The notes: a model not told the origin generated them from the letters alone. Shown: positions 25,361 through 35,424, counted from the first letter of the stretch. The stretch is DNA of 64,000 nucleotides from Mucilaginibacter rubeus (GCF_014643835.1 NZ_BMKD01000001.1:1550001-1614000), one strand, 5' to 3'. Numbers and translations: made by a program.

Positions 25361-28300
25361 TTAAAATTTAGCCTGAACACCTAATAAATATGTACGATTT
25401 GGAGAATAGTTACCACGGTCAACACCAAAGTTTGTGCTGCTGTTGGTGTTGCTGGTGGTACCTCCGCCAACAATCTCCGGGTCAACTCCCGAGTATTTAG
25501 TTATGGTAATTAGATTTGCGCCTGATAAGTATACACGCAAGCTGCTCAAACCAATTGATTTGATGATTTTAGGAGCAAACTTGTAGCCTATTTGCATGTT
25601 TTTCAGTCTCAGGTATGAGCCGTTCTCAACATAAAAAGAGTTAGGAACCGTGTTGGTGCTAAATGAGCCATCAATTTCCTGGATAGGAGCCTTGGCATTG
25701 GTGTTTGACGGTGTCCAAGAATCATATAAAGCATTTTTGCTTTTTGCACCGGCAAAGTTGGCATAAAAATCTGTCCACCACCTCACGTCATTCCAGATCT
25801 TGTTGCCGTATGATCCGTACCAGAACATATTAAGATCGAAGTTTTTATAGCTAAAATCAAGGTTTAAGCCACCTGTGAATTTAGGATTAGGATTACCCAA
25901 TAAGGTACGATCGTCGGCAGTAATTTTTCCGTCACCGTTTATATCTGCGTATTTGAAACGGCCAACTGCGGCATCGTTCTGATAAGTTCCGCCAGCAGCC
26001 GTATTTGCGGCGTCAATTTCAGCTTTCGAATCCCAGAAACCGTCAGTTTTATAACCAAAGAAACCGCCAACCGGGCCACCTACGCTGTTTCTAATAATCG
26101 AGCTGCCATTAAATCGGCCAGAGTTTTGCTCAAAGTAGGTTTGTCCGAGAGTTACTTGCTTAATAACGTTGTGATAAGTTGTAAACGTTAAGGCGGCATT
26201 CATTTTCAGATCGTGGGTTATATTGGTGTGGGTACCAATTGTAATATCCAAACCGGTATTATTCATTGCACCTACGTTGCTGTACGGTGCAGTTGCCGAA
26301 CCGGCAGTACCAGGAAGTGCAGGATTAAATAACAGATCGGTGATGATCTTTTTATAATAATCGGCAGAGATGTCCAACTTTTGACCAAAGAATGAACCAT
26401 CAAAACCAACGTTGAAGTTTTTATCTTTTTCCCATTTAGCATCAGGGTTACCTATGCGGTTTTGAGCGAAACCGGCAACCGTACTTGTAGAGGTACCATT
26501 AATATCGTAGTAGGAGTTTGTTTTGTTACTGCCAAATGTAGTAAACGCATTTGCAGGGTCAACGTTGATCTGGTTACCCATAATACCATAACCACCCCTG
26601 ATCTTCAAATCGTTAATCCATGATACACCTTTCAGAAAATCCTCCTGCGATATACGCCAGCCCGCACTAACGGCCGGGAACCATCCATACTGGAAAGACT
26701 TGAACCTGGAAGAACCGTCACGACGGATAGTAGCATTCAACAGATATTTGTCGGCAAAAGTGTAATCCAAACGGGCAAGCAGTGAAAATATCTTATCGCG
26801 TGTTAATGTGCTGTAAGCAGTTGGTGTACCGGTACCTGTAGATATGGTGGTATAATCCTTATCAAATGTAAAGTAACCGGTATTGGTTGCGCCTAAGGTT
26901 TCGTACCTATTTTTATAAGCTTCGGTACCTGCCAATACTTTGATATCATGTTTCCCAATTGTTTGGTGATAAGTTAAAGTATTTGTCCAGGTATAGTTAT
27001 ATCCGTTAAATGAGTTTTCCGAATATGAATTGGTCGAGTTGTTTTCAGAGTTCTCATATTCCGGGAAGGTAAAGCTATGATTATAGTCTGAATAATACTC
27101 ACCACCAAACTGCGTGCGTAAAGTGAAGTACCTCAGGAAATCCACCTCGGCAAACGCATTGCCAAAAAGCCTGTTAAATGCACCGTAGTTATTTTTAGTA
27201 CGATCCATAATGGCTACCGGGTTACGTGCATTACCTAAGTTGGCAGTATTTGAACCCGCGTAGTTGCCTTTGATGTCATAAACCGGAATAATAGGCTGCT
27301 CGCGGAATGACATGCCGATAGCCGACCCCTCATCATTTTCGTTGATCAGCGGGTTTTCGGTTAATGAATATGACAAGTTCTCACCTATCCTGATATGTTT
27401 GGATACGTTGTAGCTTGTATTAGCCCTTACGGTGTAACGCTTATCGTAGGTATTTTTCAAGGTACCCTTTTGGTTAAAGTAATTCAATGAAAACAAATAA
27501 GTAGCGGCATCAGTGCTTCCGCTCATAGCCAGGTTATGGCTTTGAATCGGCGCCGATTTAAATATCTTGTGGTACCAATCAGTACCGCCCTTGTTTGCTC
27601 TTGTAATACGATAAAAACCTGACGCATCGCCTGATGTATAAAATGGGTTTACATTGTATTTAGCTGGATCAACAGCCGGGTCACCATCATGAACTCCAGC
27701 CGGGCCTACGCCACCTGCACTGATATAATCAGGCAAAACATCACCATTAGCGCCGTAAAGGTTGCTGCTAAGGTCAACAGGAATACTTTTAAGTGCTGCG
27801 GTATTTTTTATAGCCAGGGCTCTTAATTGCATCATCTCGGTTGGATTGAGCAAATGGAACACATTACCGCCTTTCGGCACCTGTGTACCATAGTAGGCAT
27901 CGTACGAAACGTTGGTTTTTCCGTTACCTTTTTTGGTAGTGATTACGATTACACCGTTTGACGCCCTTGCACCGTAAATAGATGCCGAGCTCGCATCCTT
28001 AAGTACCTGCATGCTTGCCACGTCATTGGGGTTAATATCGCTTACGTTGGTTGTTGGTACACCGTCAACCACGTAAAGCGGCTGGTTATTGCCAAACGTG
28101 TTAGCACCACGGATTTTTACAGAAGGATTTTCACCCGGTTGCCCTGAAGCGATAACGGTAACACCGGCCGCCTGGCCTTGCAGCTGGCTTTCAACCGATG
28201 AAACCGGCTGACGGGTCAGTGCAGCAACGTCGACAACGGCTACAGCACCCACCAGGTCTTTTTTACGTTGTGAGCCGTAACCTGTAACCACCACTTCATT

Positions 28301-28621
28301 AAGTGCATTGCTGCCCGCAGTAAGCGTTATCCTTAAATTAGGATCGGTCCCTACGGTAACTTCTGTTGTTTGATATCCAATATAAGATATCACTAATACA
28401 TTGCCTGGTTTTAAGCTGAGTGTAAACTCGCCATTAACATCGGTCACCGCACCTGTCGTTGATCCTTTGAGCCTGATAGAAGCACCAACAACCGGCTGCT
28501 TGTCATCGCTGCCGATAACCTTTCCTTTGTACTTTGTTTGGGCCATAACTACCACCGAGGATATCAGGCAGCACAACAGTACAGCCAGAAACCTCCCTCT
28601 GAGAAGTAAATTTTTAAGCAT
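25361..28621 (-). CDS. SusC/RagA-type TonB-dependent transporter
   Basis: 1086-aa outer-membrane transporter. The order is signal peptide (1-27, ending VMAQ), carboxypeptidase-regulatory-like domain (about 32-105), TonB-box/plug region starting EVVVTGYGSQ, the diagnostic SusC segment DASSASIYGARASNGVIVI (about 210-228) and a C-terminal beta-barrel ending in an aromatic residue (QAKF). With its SusD it imports an unknown oligomer using TonB energy. There is no STN domain, so unlike the second SusC it probably does not signal to an anti-sigma factor. A 1.2-kb non-coding region precedes it. Confidence 0.93.
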   Translation of the reverse strand: MLKNLLLRGRFLAVLLCCLISSVVVMAQTKYKGKVIGSDDKQPVVGASIRLKGSTTGAVTDVNGEFTLSLKPGNVLVISYIGYQTTEVTVGTDPNLRITLTAGSNALNEVVVTGYGSQRKKDLVGAVAVVDVAALTRQPVSSVESQLQGQAAGVTVIASGQPGENPSVKIRGANTFGNNQPLYVVDGVPTTNVSDINPNDVASMQVLKDASSASIYGARASNGVIVITTKKGNGKTNVSYDAYYGTQVPKGGNVFHLLNPTEMMQLRALAIKNTAALKSIPVDLSSNLYGANGDVLPDYISAGGVGPAGVHDGDPAVDPAKYNVNPFYTSGDASGFYRITRANKGGTDWYHKIFKSAPIQSHNLAMSGSTDAATYLFSLNYFNQKGTLKNTYDKRYTVRANTSYNVSKHIRIGENLSYSLTENPLINENDEGSAIGMSFREQPIIPVYDIKGNYAGSNTANLGNARNPVAIMDRTKNNYGAFNRLFGNAFAEVDFLRYFTLRTQFGGEYYSDYNHSFTFPEYENSENNSTNSYSENSFNGYNYTWTNTLTYHQTIGKHDIKVLAGTEAYKNRYETLGATNTGYFTFDKDYTTISTGTGTPTAYSTLTRDKIFSLLARLDYTFADKYLLNATIRRDGSSRFKSFQYGWFPAVSAGWRISQEDFLKGVSWINDLKIRGGYGIMGNQINVDPANAFTTFGSNKTNSYYDINGTSTSTVAGFAQNRIGNPDAKWEKDKNFNVGFDGSFFGQKLDISADYYKKIITDLLFNPALPGTAGSATAPYSNVGAMNNTGLDITIGTHTNITHDLKMNAALTFTTYHNVIKQVTLGQTYFEQNSGRFNGSSIIRNSVGGPVGGFFGYKTDGFWDSKAEIDAANTAAGGTYQNDAAVGRFKYADINGDGKITADDRTLLGNPNPKFTGGLNLDFSYKNFDLNMFWYGSYGNKIWNDVRWWTDFYANFAGAKSKNALYDSWTPSNTNAKAPIQEIDGSFSTNTVPNSFYVENGSYLRLKNMQIGYKFAPKIIKSIGLSSLRVYLSGANLITITKYSGVDPEIVGGGTTSNTNSSTNFGVDRGNYSPNRTYLLGVQAKF

Positions 28622-29792
28622 GATTTTAATTTAATTTAGTTAATATATTTGATTAAGAACATAGCCCAAAAAGCTGAAATACAGCAACTTGGTTTCGGCA
28701 GTGGTAGAGGCAGCGCCTGGGATTTTTTTAGTTTTTGGCTTAAAGCAATGGTAGAGACATTGCTGCGAAATAAATACTTACTCCGGCAAATACAACGTTA
28801 CAGGCTATCGTGTAGGACAAAGCCATATAACAACCAAAAAACAAATGCGATACTGATTATTGTGTAGGCAATAACAGTTTTAAATTTTAATCAAATGGAA
28901 ATCATTGCTCCGTGACTGAATGTGAGATAAGCCTTGCGGCAGTAGCACGAAAAATGAAATTCATTCATCTAACACGTAAGGAAAAAATGCCTTCTATCAT
29001 ATGGTTGCCTCGGATTGAATGTGAGATAAGCCTTGCGGCCGTAATCCAAAAACTAACAATGATCAAAACATTTACTATCCTTTCAAAGTACTAAAAACTT
29101 AATTTTTACTGGTGATAAAATAGTATTAAATAAGGTTATTTATAGTGTTGGTTTATTTCTGTTTGATTAAATCTAAAATAGGCATAGTGTACAATTTGCA
29201 CAAATCACTTTTTAGTTTTACGAATTAAATATTAAACAAAGCATAATATTATCAATAATGAAAGCAAACTATTGTTTTAAAAAAACATTTCGGCAAAACT
29301 GCCACTTTTATTAAAAATCGATTTTTACCTGTATTTTTTACATTAATCATATATCGGGATAATATGCGATAAAAAAAGAGTGTTTTTTATAAACCCAGCT
29401 GTTTGTTAAAAATAAAAACATAACATCAGCTGAATTTAATGTTAAAATAGCATTACATAGACCTGCAGATAAATTTCAAATTTTTCTGTTAGATATAAGA
29501 TATGGCACTTTGCGCCCAGTCGGGGATTAAAAAAATAAAATGATATAAAAGAGTCTCCTATTTTGCTAAAAGATGACATGGCATCGTTTGTATTATTTAC
29601 TTAAATCGGTAAAACATAGGAGGACACGATCCATTCAATGCACGATGCCACTTTCAAACCGGGCCATGACCGCTCAAACTGGCCATTTGGTTTCCTCGTG
29701 GAAGAATGATATTAAACTTGATATAGCAACTGCACAGTTTATTTTACAGACCCTACAATTCAAAATTCTGTCTTTTATCATCCAAAATCAAC
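28622..29792. other. 1.17-kb non-coding region upstream of susC
   Basis: No convincing gene. It contains a direct repeat of 24 bp (listed separately) and an imperfect hairpin at 29656-29693 (AAACC-G-GGCCA pairing with TGGCC-ATTT-GGTTT). Between 29.1 and 29.6 kb the DNA is very A/T-rich. The short plus-strand frames (around 28.9 and 29.6 kb) lack family resemblance and are probably chance. It likely holds the promoter and control sites of the susC operon. Confidence 0.5.
28917..29039. repeat. 24-bp direct repeat, two copies 99 bp apart
   Basis: The sequence TGAATGTGAGATAAGCCTTG followed by CGGC occurs at 28917-28940 and again at 29016-29039, identical in both. Start-to-start spacing is 99 bp. 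It lies about 300-400 bp upstream of the SusC start codon. The intervening sequence is not repeated. Confidence 0.8.
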
Positions 29793-31526
29793 CTAATTAC
29801 CCACTTTAGTATTATAAATGGCAGTTACTATAAATTGATTTACTGCGACGGCTGGTATCGTAATTGTGCTTGTTCTGCTCAATCTTGCTATATTAATGCC
29901 CAAAAACTTTCCGGTGATATCAAATACGGCCCCTCCGCACTCCCACGGTTTTATTCTTGCATCATGAACAAATACATTCCCAAATCCATCTTTTCGAATG
30001 CTTTTCCCCCCTATGAAGTGGTCGGCCGGATGATTGGTAATTTTTTGGGGTGGATATTTTAGGGCGACTTTTTTTATTAACTTTTCTCCCTTATGATTGA
30101 TTGTCATTAAAGTAGTATCGCCGGCGCGGAATTTTAGAAGGGCTTTAAACATATCCAGTTCGTCATTTACAGTTTTGTCATCAATTGCTAAAAGCTCATC
30201 GCCGGTTGTTAGTCCGGCAGCCTCAGCCGCGCTGTTGGGCTGAATAAAAGTAAATAATAACGCCTGTCCCTTTTGCCGGGCAACAGCTCCCAAATAGCCG
30301 TAACTGGTTTTTTTTGGCAAGCTTACGCCAACGCTTCCCAAAACACTACTACAATACGGAGAATCAGCGCGAAGAGAAATCAAAAAACTACCCAAATCGT
30401 TATCACTAAGTGTATCTGCCAATAACATTCCAAGCCTGATACCTTCCTTCCCTAACTTTGAAACGGGCAATAATATCGCAAGGTCATTAATTCTGTCTCG
30501 TCTGATAATATTTGCCTTAATAGTCTTGCCGCCCGATAATGTGATAAAAGGATCCTCGCCAATCATTGAGCTTTTAGTCAAAACGACATCTGAATTTTTG
30601 AAAGCAGCTTTTACATTGATATTATCTAAAGAAAAAATAGTCCCTGCTATAGTCTGTTCCTTACCATCAATAACACTCTTAATATTTACACAAGTTGTTT
30701 TAAAACGCTTGTCCACACTTTTAAAATACTTATCTGGATTTTCAGCTACCGGAAAATCATTGGCCGGCCGATTTTTTGAAATCACGTTTGTATCCAAAGG
30801 CAGGGAAGTATAATTCTCTAAACGGGTTAGTGCTGTATAATATTTACGATAGGTATCTACGGGGATTTCATAATTAATATCCTCCGACCGTTCGATGCCG
30901 CTATGGATTCCGATCAAACGACCAGACAGATCAAACAGGGGGCCGCCTGAATCTCCCGGCTCCATCACGCAAGTTGATTCCATAAAACCATACCTGTTAT
31001 TTAAATTGGTGATATGTCCAAACCTTACATCAGGTTTGCGTTGTTCCATGCTTTCCGGGTAAGCTATGCTAATACATGGCTGGTTGATTTTGACATCTGA
31101 ATACCAGCCCATTTCGACAAACGGCCAATCCCCTTTTGGGATTATTTTGAGCATGGCTGCATCCGGCAGCATAAATATTGGGGGAATAGTAATACGGCCC
31201 AAACCACGGGCCAGGCACACTTTCCCATCGGGGAACATTACCTGGTAGGTTTTGCCGGGCATTACCACATGTGCTGCGCTTAAGATCTCTCCTCCTTTCG
31301 AGACTACAACACCACTAAACTGCGCACTCATCCGGCTATACTGTAAAGTATCATATTCCCACATCAATACACTGGCAGCATAACCTTTTTTTATCGCAGT
31401 TTTTATATTATCCTGTAGTTGCGTAGCTCCGGGCTTTTGTATCCGCTTATCAACATTTTGCGCATTAATAGCCTGCAGGTTCCATAAGCACTGCAGGAAA
31501 AAAAATAATAAAAACCGTTTTGTCAT
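29793..31526 (-). CDS. Secreted trypsin-like protease with PDZ and degenerate second domain
   Basis: 577-aa exported protein (signal peptide 1-22, ending INAQ). The first trypsin-like domain has a full triad: His86 in SAAHVV, Asp122 in PDAAML and Ser193 in PGDSGGP. A second trypsin-like unit begins at about 290. It keeps Asp348 (NDLAIL), but the His position is Ser320 (TKSSMI) and the Ser position is Cys530 (PWECGGAV). A PDZ domain (about 405-490, LLFTFIQPNSAAEAAGL and TTGDELLAID) is inserted between the Asp and Cys parts of that second fold. Predicted periplasmic or surface protease of DegP-like ancestry; the second unit is probably regulatory. It stands as a single gene between the SusCD region and the redox locus. 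Confidence 0.85.
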   Translation of the reverse strand: MTKRFLLFFFLQCLWNLQAINAQNVDKRIQKPGATQLQDNIKTAIKKGYAASVLMWEYDTLQYSRMSAQFSGVVVSKGGEILSAAHVVMPGKTYQVMFPDGKVCLARGLGRITIPPIFMLPDAAMLKIIPKGDWPFVEMGWYSDVKINQPCISIAYPESMEQRKPDVRFGHITNLNNRYGFMESTCVMEPGDSGGPLFDLSGRLIGIHSGIERSEDINYEIPVDTYRKYYTALTRLENYTSLPLDTNVISKNRPANDFPVAENPDKYFKSVDKRFKTTCVNIKSVIDGKEQTIAGTIFSLDNINVKAAFKNSDVVLTKSSMIGEDPFITLSGGKTIKANIIRRDRINDLAILLPVSKLGKEGIRLGMLLADTLSDNDLGSFLISLRADSPYCSSVLGSVGVSLPKKTSYGYLGAVARQKGQALLFTFIQPNSAAEAAGLTTGDELLAIDDKTVNDELDMFKALLKFRAGDTTLMTINHKGEKLIKKVALKYPPQKITNHPADHFIGGKSIRKDGFGNVFVHDARIKPWECGGAVFDITGKFLGINIARLSRTSTITIPAVAVNQFIVTAIYNTKVGN

Positions 31527-31585
31527 TATACATTATAATTGAACCGTAGCGTTGTCCAAACGCTGCTGTTTAGGGTACCTGCCGA

Positions 31586-31617
31586 TGTAAAAAGAGCCGG
31601 TATTAAAACCGGCTCTC
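31586..31617 (-). terminator. Intrinsic terminator closing the ECF-SusCD-redox operon
   Basis: 9-bp stem AGAGCCGGT/ACCGGCTCT (31593-31601, 31608-31616) with a 6-base loop; on the minus strand it is followed by TTTTTACATC. It lies 80 bp past the stop of the last gene (TlpA-like), fitting the end of a long polycistronic unit. Confidence 0.85.
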
Positions 31618-31697
31618 CGGAAATTAAACTAAAACTGATGGAAAACGTCCTACAGGGACTGTCTTTACGATAGCCAGTGCTATCATTTTATAATTTC

Positions 31698-32255
31698 TTA
31701 ACTGTTAAAGATCTTTTTGAGCTGTATATCGATATCAGAGGAAGTGGGATTTATTAAAATCACATTCCCCTCAGCATCCAGTACAATTGCAAAGGGTACC
31801 GACTGGATACCTAAAGCATTCGTCATCACTGATGCATCTTTACCCTCCTCATATTTATCTATTCCCTGTTGCCAGGGCATTGCTTCTTTAAGCATGGCGT
31901 TTTTCCAGGCCTTACTGTTCTGGTCGATCGAAACGCTAACTATCTCAAATCCTTTAGCGCGGTATTGTTTATATAACTCCTTAAGGTGCGGAATAGCCGC
32001 CCTGCAGGGCATACACCATGAAGCCCAGAAGTCAACCAATACAACTTTACCTTTAACCGATGACAATTTGATGGATTTACCACCGGCAGTTTGTAACTCA
32101 AAAGCCGGCAATGGTTTTCCAACTAATAAATTTTGACTTGCTGTAACAGTATCCCGCTTCTCTAATGATGAAGCTTTTACATCCGCCTTCCATCCGATGC
32201 TTAGGGCAAGCATTACCGGTGTTATCAACAGCAACTTTTTAAAGTTTATTTTCAT
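31698..32255 (-). CDS. TlpA-like thioredoxin-fold protein (periplasmic)
   Basis: 185-aa periplasmic thiol-disulfide oxidoreductase. Signal sequence at 1-29 (LLLITPVMLALSIGWKADVKA). The redoxin domain starts at about 45 (LLVGKPLPAFELQ), and the active site WASWCMPCR (about 77-85) holds the CxxC pair. The cis-Pro segment is SVPFAIVLD. Predicted to keep cysteines of exported proteins reduced or to serve cytochrome/SusCD-linked maturation. Last gene of the operon, 9 bp downstream of the DsbD-alpha-type protein. Confidence 0.9.
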   Translation of the reverse strand: MKINFKKLLLITPVMLALSIGWKADVKASSLEKRDTVTASQNLLVGKPLPAFELQTAGGKSIKLSSVKGKVVLVDFWASWCMPCRAAIPHLKELYKQYRAKGFEIVSVSIDQNSKAWKNAMLKEAMPWQQGIDKYEEGKDASVMTNALGIQSVPFAIVLDAEGNVILINPTSSDIDIQLKKIFNS

Positions 32256-32264
32256 TTAGCCTGA

Positions 32265-34145
32265 CTATAAAACCTGTAATTCAATTACCTTTCTTTTAGG
32301 CGGAAAACATTTGTTGTTATCACAAACCTGGTAATAAAGCCCGCATTTGACTACCATGCCAGTCTTTAATGAAGCCGCACTTATCTCGGTTTTAAATGTT
32401 GCTATGCCCTCCCAAACAAACATGCCTTCGCCGCCGATAAATGGCACACCTGCCGATGCCTGCCACTCGCCGCTTGTTACACCTTTGGGTAACTCAATAA
32501 TAGGTTGTGTGGTAATAAAAGGGCTGTCCTTAGGTACATAGGCGTAAATATGCCAGCCTTGCAAAATCTCAGCCTTAACAACTACCTGTTTTTTCCCGTT
32601 TGCTTCATCAATCAACATGGCGCTCACTGTCACCGGATCGGTACGGGTTGGTACTGTTGCCGCATTTGCAGTTTTAATGTCGCCGGTTGATGCGGGTGTT
32701 ATTGCCGCCGTTTCTGTTTTATAGGTATTCACCATAAATTTAAACCCTCCGGCTTCGGTATAATAAAGGTTGGATTTGTTTTTGGTTAACCAAATGCGCC
32801 ATTCTTTGGCAGATGTGAATTTTTCGGTGGTATATCTTTCCAATACCCTTTGGGCCAGGGCAGGCTCCTCTCCTTTCTCAAGCATATTGATACATTTTTC
32901 AAGCAGCTCAATTTTGCGGTTGGAGATCCCCAGTTTTTTTGCATCCTCATCAACCTGTAACGAGTAAGCATCAACCGGATAAAAATACTCGAGGTTATCC
33001 CGATAGTACTTATGATAGGCCTCTACGTTAGTACCAAAAGCATCATACATGCCGCTGCCAGTCCAGCTTTTAAGATATTCATCAAAACTTTGTACATCAT
33101 CCGATACCGGCATCTTTAAAAACGCCTCGTTACCTTTACCAATACCCTCGCCTTTGGCTTTACGATCTTTAAGTTCCTGCTGCATTTTTAGCAGGCGGGC
33201 GTTACCCTCTTTCCGGGCTATCAGCGTTTTTTGATATAGAGCTTTATCACTGCGGTAAATCATTTCATTTACCCACTCACGGTTTTCAATTTGTACTTTT
33301 TTCATGATGGGCGCCTGGTGATCAAACTTTTTGATGTAGCAAACTGTGTTCACAAATACATCTTTAGCTTCATCGGTCATATGATTTGGCGAAGCAGAAA
33401 AGCCCCACATAAAATAATTACCCTGACGGCCTAACGCTACTGCTTCAGCATTTTTTAAGCAAACACCGCCGCTTATAGCTTCGGCATCCGGCGAATCATT
33501 AAATCCCTCGCCATGCGCCACCATGCCGATAATGTATTTATCCTTAGCTGCAGGATCTTCTTTGATCACCTTCCACATAGGCAGTTCCTTCGGGGTAGTT
33601 GCTCCCTGAAAGCCGTTAAAAAAAGAACCCGGCGTAGGCCTGTTAACTAAAGTTAACTTCACTTTTACAGGTGTATTAAATATGGCATGACTGGTTTTGA
33701 TGTTCAGCGCATCGTCTTCCAAACACTGACAATACCAATCAAACTTAAGTCCTATCGGCATGCCCACATCGGGAGCCAGCTGATGCATCAAAATAATAGG
33801 CCTGTCAAAATTGGCAGGTAATTTTATCGGACCCGCATCGGCAATTGTTACGTCGACATTGGCAGACATCGAAGCATCGTAATCCCTCACATCCACAACT
33901 TCAACTTTGTCAAAGCGCGTTTCTAAAAAAGCCTTAAAATCGGCCATACGGGTTTTCCAGGCCTCATCTACCGCGCCCGCGGCTGTGCTATAGTAAGTAA
34001 TATGTTCGGGCTTAGGTTTTGCCGGATCATATCCTACATATAAAACATGAAGTGCTATTTTGCCCGCTCCGTGTTTTATGACGTTACCCAAAGAGGCTAC
34101 GCTAAACATAACACAAAGCAGAAAAGCCAAAATGATCTTTTTCAT
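32265..34145 (-). CDS. Secreted protein with C-terminal DsbD-alpha-like domain
   Basis: 626-aa exported protein (signal peptide 1-20). The N-terminal two thirds (about 28-500) is an unfamiliar domain with a ThuA/flavodoxin-like start (KIALHVLYVGYDPAKPK) and a helical centre. The C-terminal 120 residues resemble the DsbD N-terminal (alpha) domain: QGWHIYAYVP, then GLYYQVCDNNKCFPP with three cysteines in the last 25 residues. In DsbD this domain passes electrons to periplasmic thioredoxin-like proteins. Here there is no membrane domain, so it probably exchanges electrons with the TlpA-like neighbours on both sides. It lies between them, with 6- to 9-bp gaps. Confidence 0.75.
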   Translation of the reverse strand: MKKIILAFLLCVMFSVASLGNVIKHGAGKIALHVLYVGYDPAKPKPEHITYYSTAAGAVDEAWKTRMADFKAFLETRFDKVEVVDVRDYDASMSANVDVTIADAGPIKLPANFDRPIILMHQLAPDVGMPIGLKFDWYCQCLEDDALNIKTSHAIFNTPVKVKLTLVNRPTPGSFFNGFQGATTPKELPMWKVIKEDPAAKDKYIIGMVAHGEGFNDSPDAEAISGGVCLKNAEAVALGRQGNYFMWGFSASPNHMTDEAKDVFVNTVCYIKKFDHQAPIMKKVQIENREWVNEMIYRSDKALYQKTLIARKEGNARLLKMQQELKDRKAKGEGIGKGNEAFLKMPVSDDVQSFDEYLKSWTGSGMYDAFGTNVEAYHKYYRDNLEYFYPVDAYSLQVDEDAKKLGISNRKIELLEKCINMLEKGEEPALAQRVLERYTTEKFTSAKEWRIWLTKNKSNLYYTEAGGFKFMVNTYKTETAAITPASTGDIKTANAATVPTRTDPVTVSAMLIDEANGKKQVVVKAEILQGWHIYAYVPKDSPFITTQPIIELPKGVTSGEWQASAGVPFIGGEGMFVWEGIATFKTEISAASLKTGMVVKCGLYYQVCDNNKCFPPKRKVIELQVL

Positions 34146-34151
34146 ACCTGC

Positions 34152-35276
34152 TTAATTAAAAAGTTCGGCAAGTTTATGATTGAGGTCTTCCCCGCGCAGA
34201 TTTGTGCTAATAAGTTTGCCGTCGCGGTCTACCAGGAATGTAGCAGGTATAGCCGAAACGCCATAAAGACGGGCAACGCTGTTGTTGTTGCCATTCAAGT
34301 CGCTAACCTGCGGCCATGTCATACCCTCCTGTTGCAGAGCTTTCAGCCATTTGTCACGGCTGCTGTCAAGCGATACCGAAAGGATTTCGAACCCTTTATC
34401 CTTGTACATTTTATACTGACTTAACAGATTTGGGATTTCCTGACGACAAGGTGAACACCAACTTGCCCAAAAATCGACCAAAACGATTTTGCCTTTATAG
34501 TCGGCTAACGATAAGCGTTTGCCGGCAGGGTTGACCTGAGTAAAAACCGGCGCCGGGCCACCTATTTTTAAACGGTAATGTGCATCAATAAATTCTTTGA
34601 TAGTTTTACCATTATCAGTTGCCTGGATTGCCGGACTGAAAGTTTTGAACACCTGTTCGGCTACTGTAACCGTTTTTTCATTAGATGCAGTGCCGAACAG
34701 CGCTACCGGTGCAAAGAACGAATCGGGGTGCGTTTTGGCAAAATCGAGATTTTTGCGCTGAAAATCGGCAATCATTTTATAGTGATGGCGGGCAACCGAA
34801 TTGGTAAATGCGGTATCATTCACCAACTCGGGCGCTGCCGCAATTTCAGCATTAGAAATATGATCGATGTCCCATGGCATCGGTCCTACAGCTTTCACAT
34901 AAGCCGAATATTCATCATATGTTTTGGATCCGCTCATCTGGGCGTTTGCCAGGGAATCTTTAGAAACTATATTAAGCGTTTCATTAGAAAAATTAAAGTA
35001 GAGAATATCGCCGCCATGGGTGGCAATTTCCCGGCCGGCGCCTTTATGATCAAGTGCAAGGCGTACAGAACTGTATGGGTTCATCCTACCTGTGAAATGA
35101 AAAGCGCCGTTAACTAATGTGGTCGAATCTTCATGCCCCTTGCCGCCTGTCATAAAGCTTAAATAAACTTTCTGACCGTTTAGATTGCCAATCTGCCCAT
35201 TAATAGCGAACTGGTTAGTTTGACCGGCGGCGTTCAACGCAGCCATGCTCAAAATTAAGTTTAGTAGTTTTTTCAT
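34152..35276 (-). CDS. TlpA-family protein with DUF4369 N-terminal domain
   Basis: 374-aa exported thioredoxin-fold protein. The signal peptide (1-19) is followed by a DUF4369-type beta domain (about 22-120, QFAINGQIGNLNGQKVYLSF), a helical linker, then a redoxin domain with active site FWASWCSPCR (about 270-279) and cis-Pro segment AIPATFLVD. This DUF4369-redoxin arrangement is typical of Bacteroidota loci that include SusC/SusD or cytochromes. The first of three redox genes in the operon, 148 bp downstream of the PKD-like lipoprotein. Confidence 0.9.
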   Translation of the reverse strand: MKKLLNLILSMAALNAAGQTNQFAINGQIGNLNGQKVYLSFMTGGKGHEDSTTLVNGAFHFTGRMNPYSSVRLALDHKGAGREIATHGGDILYFNFSNETLNIVSKDSLANAQMSGSKTYDEYSAYVKAVGPMPWDIDHISNAEIAAAPELVNDTAFTNSVARHHYKMIADFQRKNLDFAKTHPDSFFAPVALFGTASNEKTVTVAEQVFKTFSPAIQATDNGKTIKEFIDAHYRLKIGGPAPVFTQVNPAGKRLSLADYKGKIVLVDFWASWCSPCRQEIPNLLSQYKMYKDKGFEILSVSLDSSRDKWLKALQQEGMTWPQVSDLNGNNNSVARLYGVSAIPATFLVDRDGKLISTNLRGEDLNHKLAELFN

Positions 35277-35424
35277 TTCTTTATATGTTATACATCGAGT
35301 CGACAGGTTACGTTATACTTTTCAAGGATGAAACGCTCTTGTTAATGTCATGACTGCGGCCAACAACACAAAAATCATTCATGCTGTTGGTTAATCTTTT
35401 ATATGGTTTTGATTAGTTAGTTTT

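Noticed and set aside
28912-29094. 60-codon frame with a repeated ECEISLAAV segment
   Set aside because: The peptide repeat is simply the translation of the 24-bp DNA repeat; no start context or homology.
29656-29693. Imperfect hairpin at 29.67 kb as a terminator or IS end
   Set aside because: No T run on either side, no flanking target duplication and no transposase; function unclear.
29573-29809. 78-codon plus-strand frame before the protease 3' end
   Set aside because: Overlaps the end of the protease gene on the other strand and lacks any family features.
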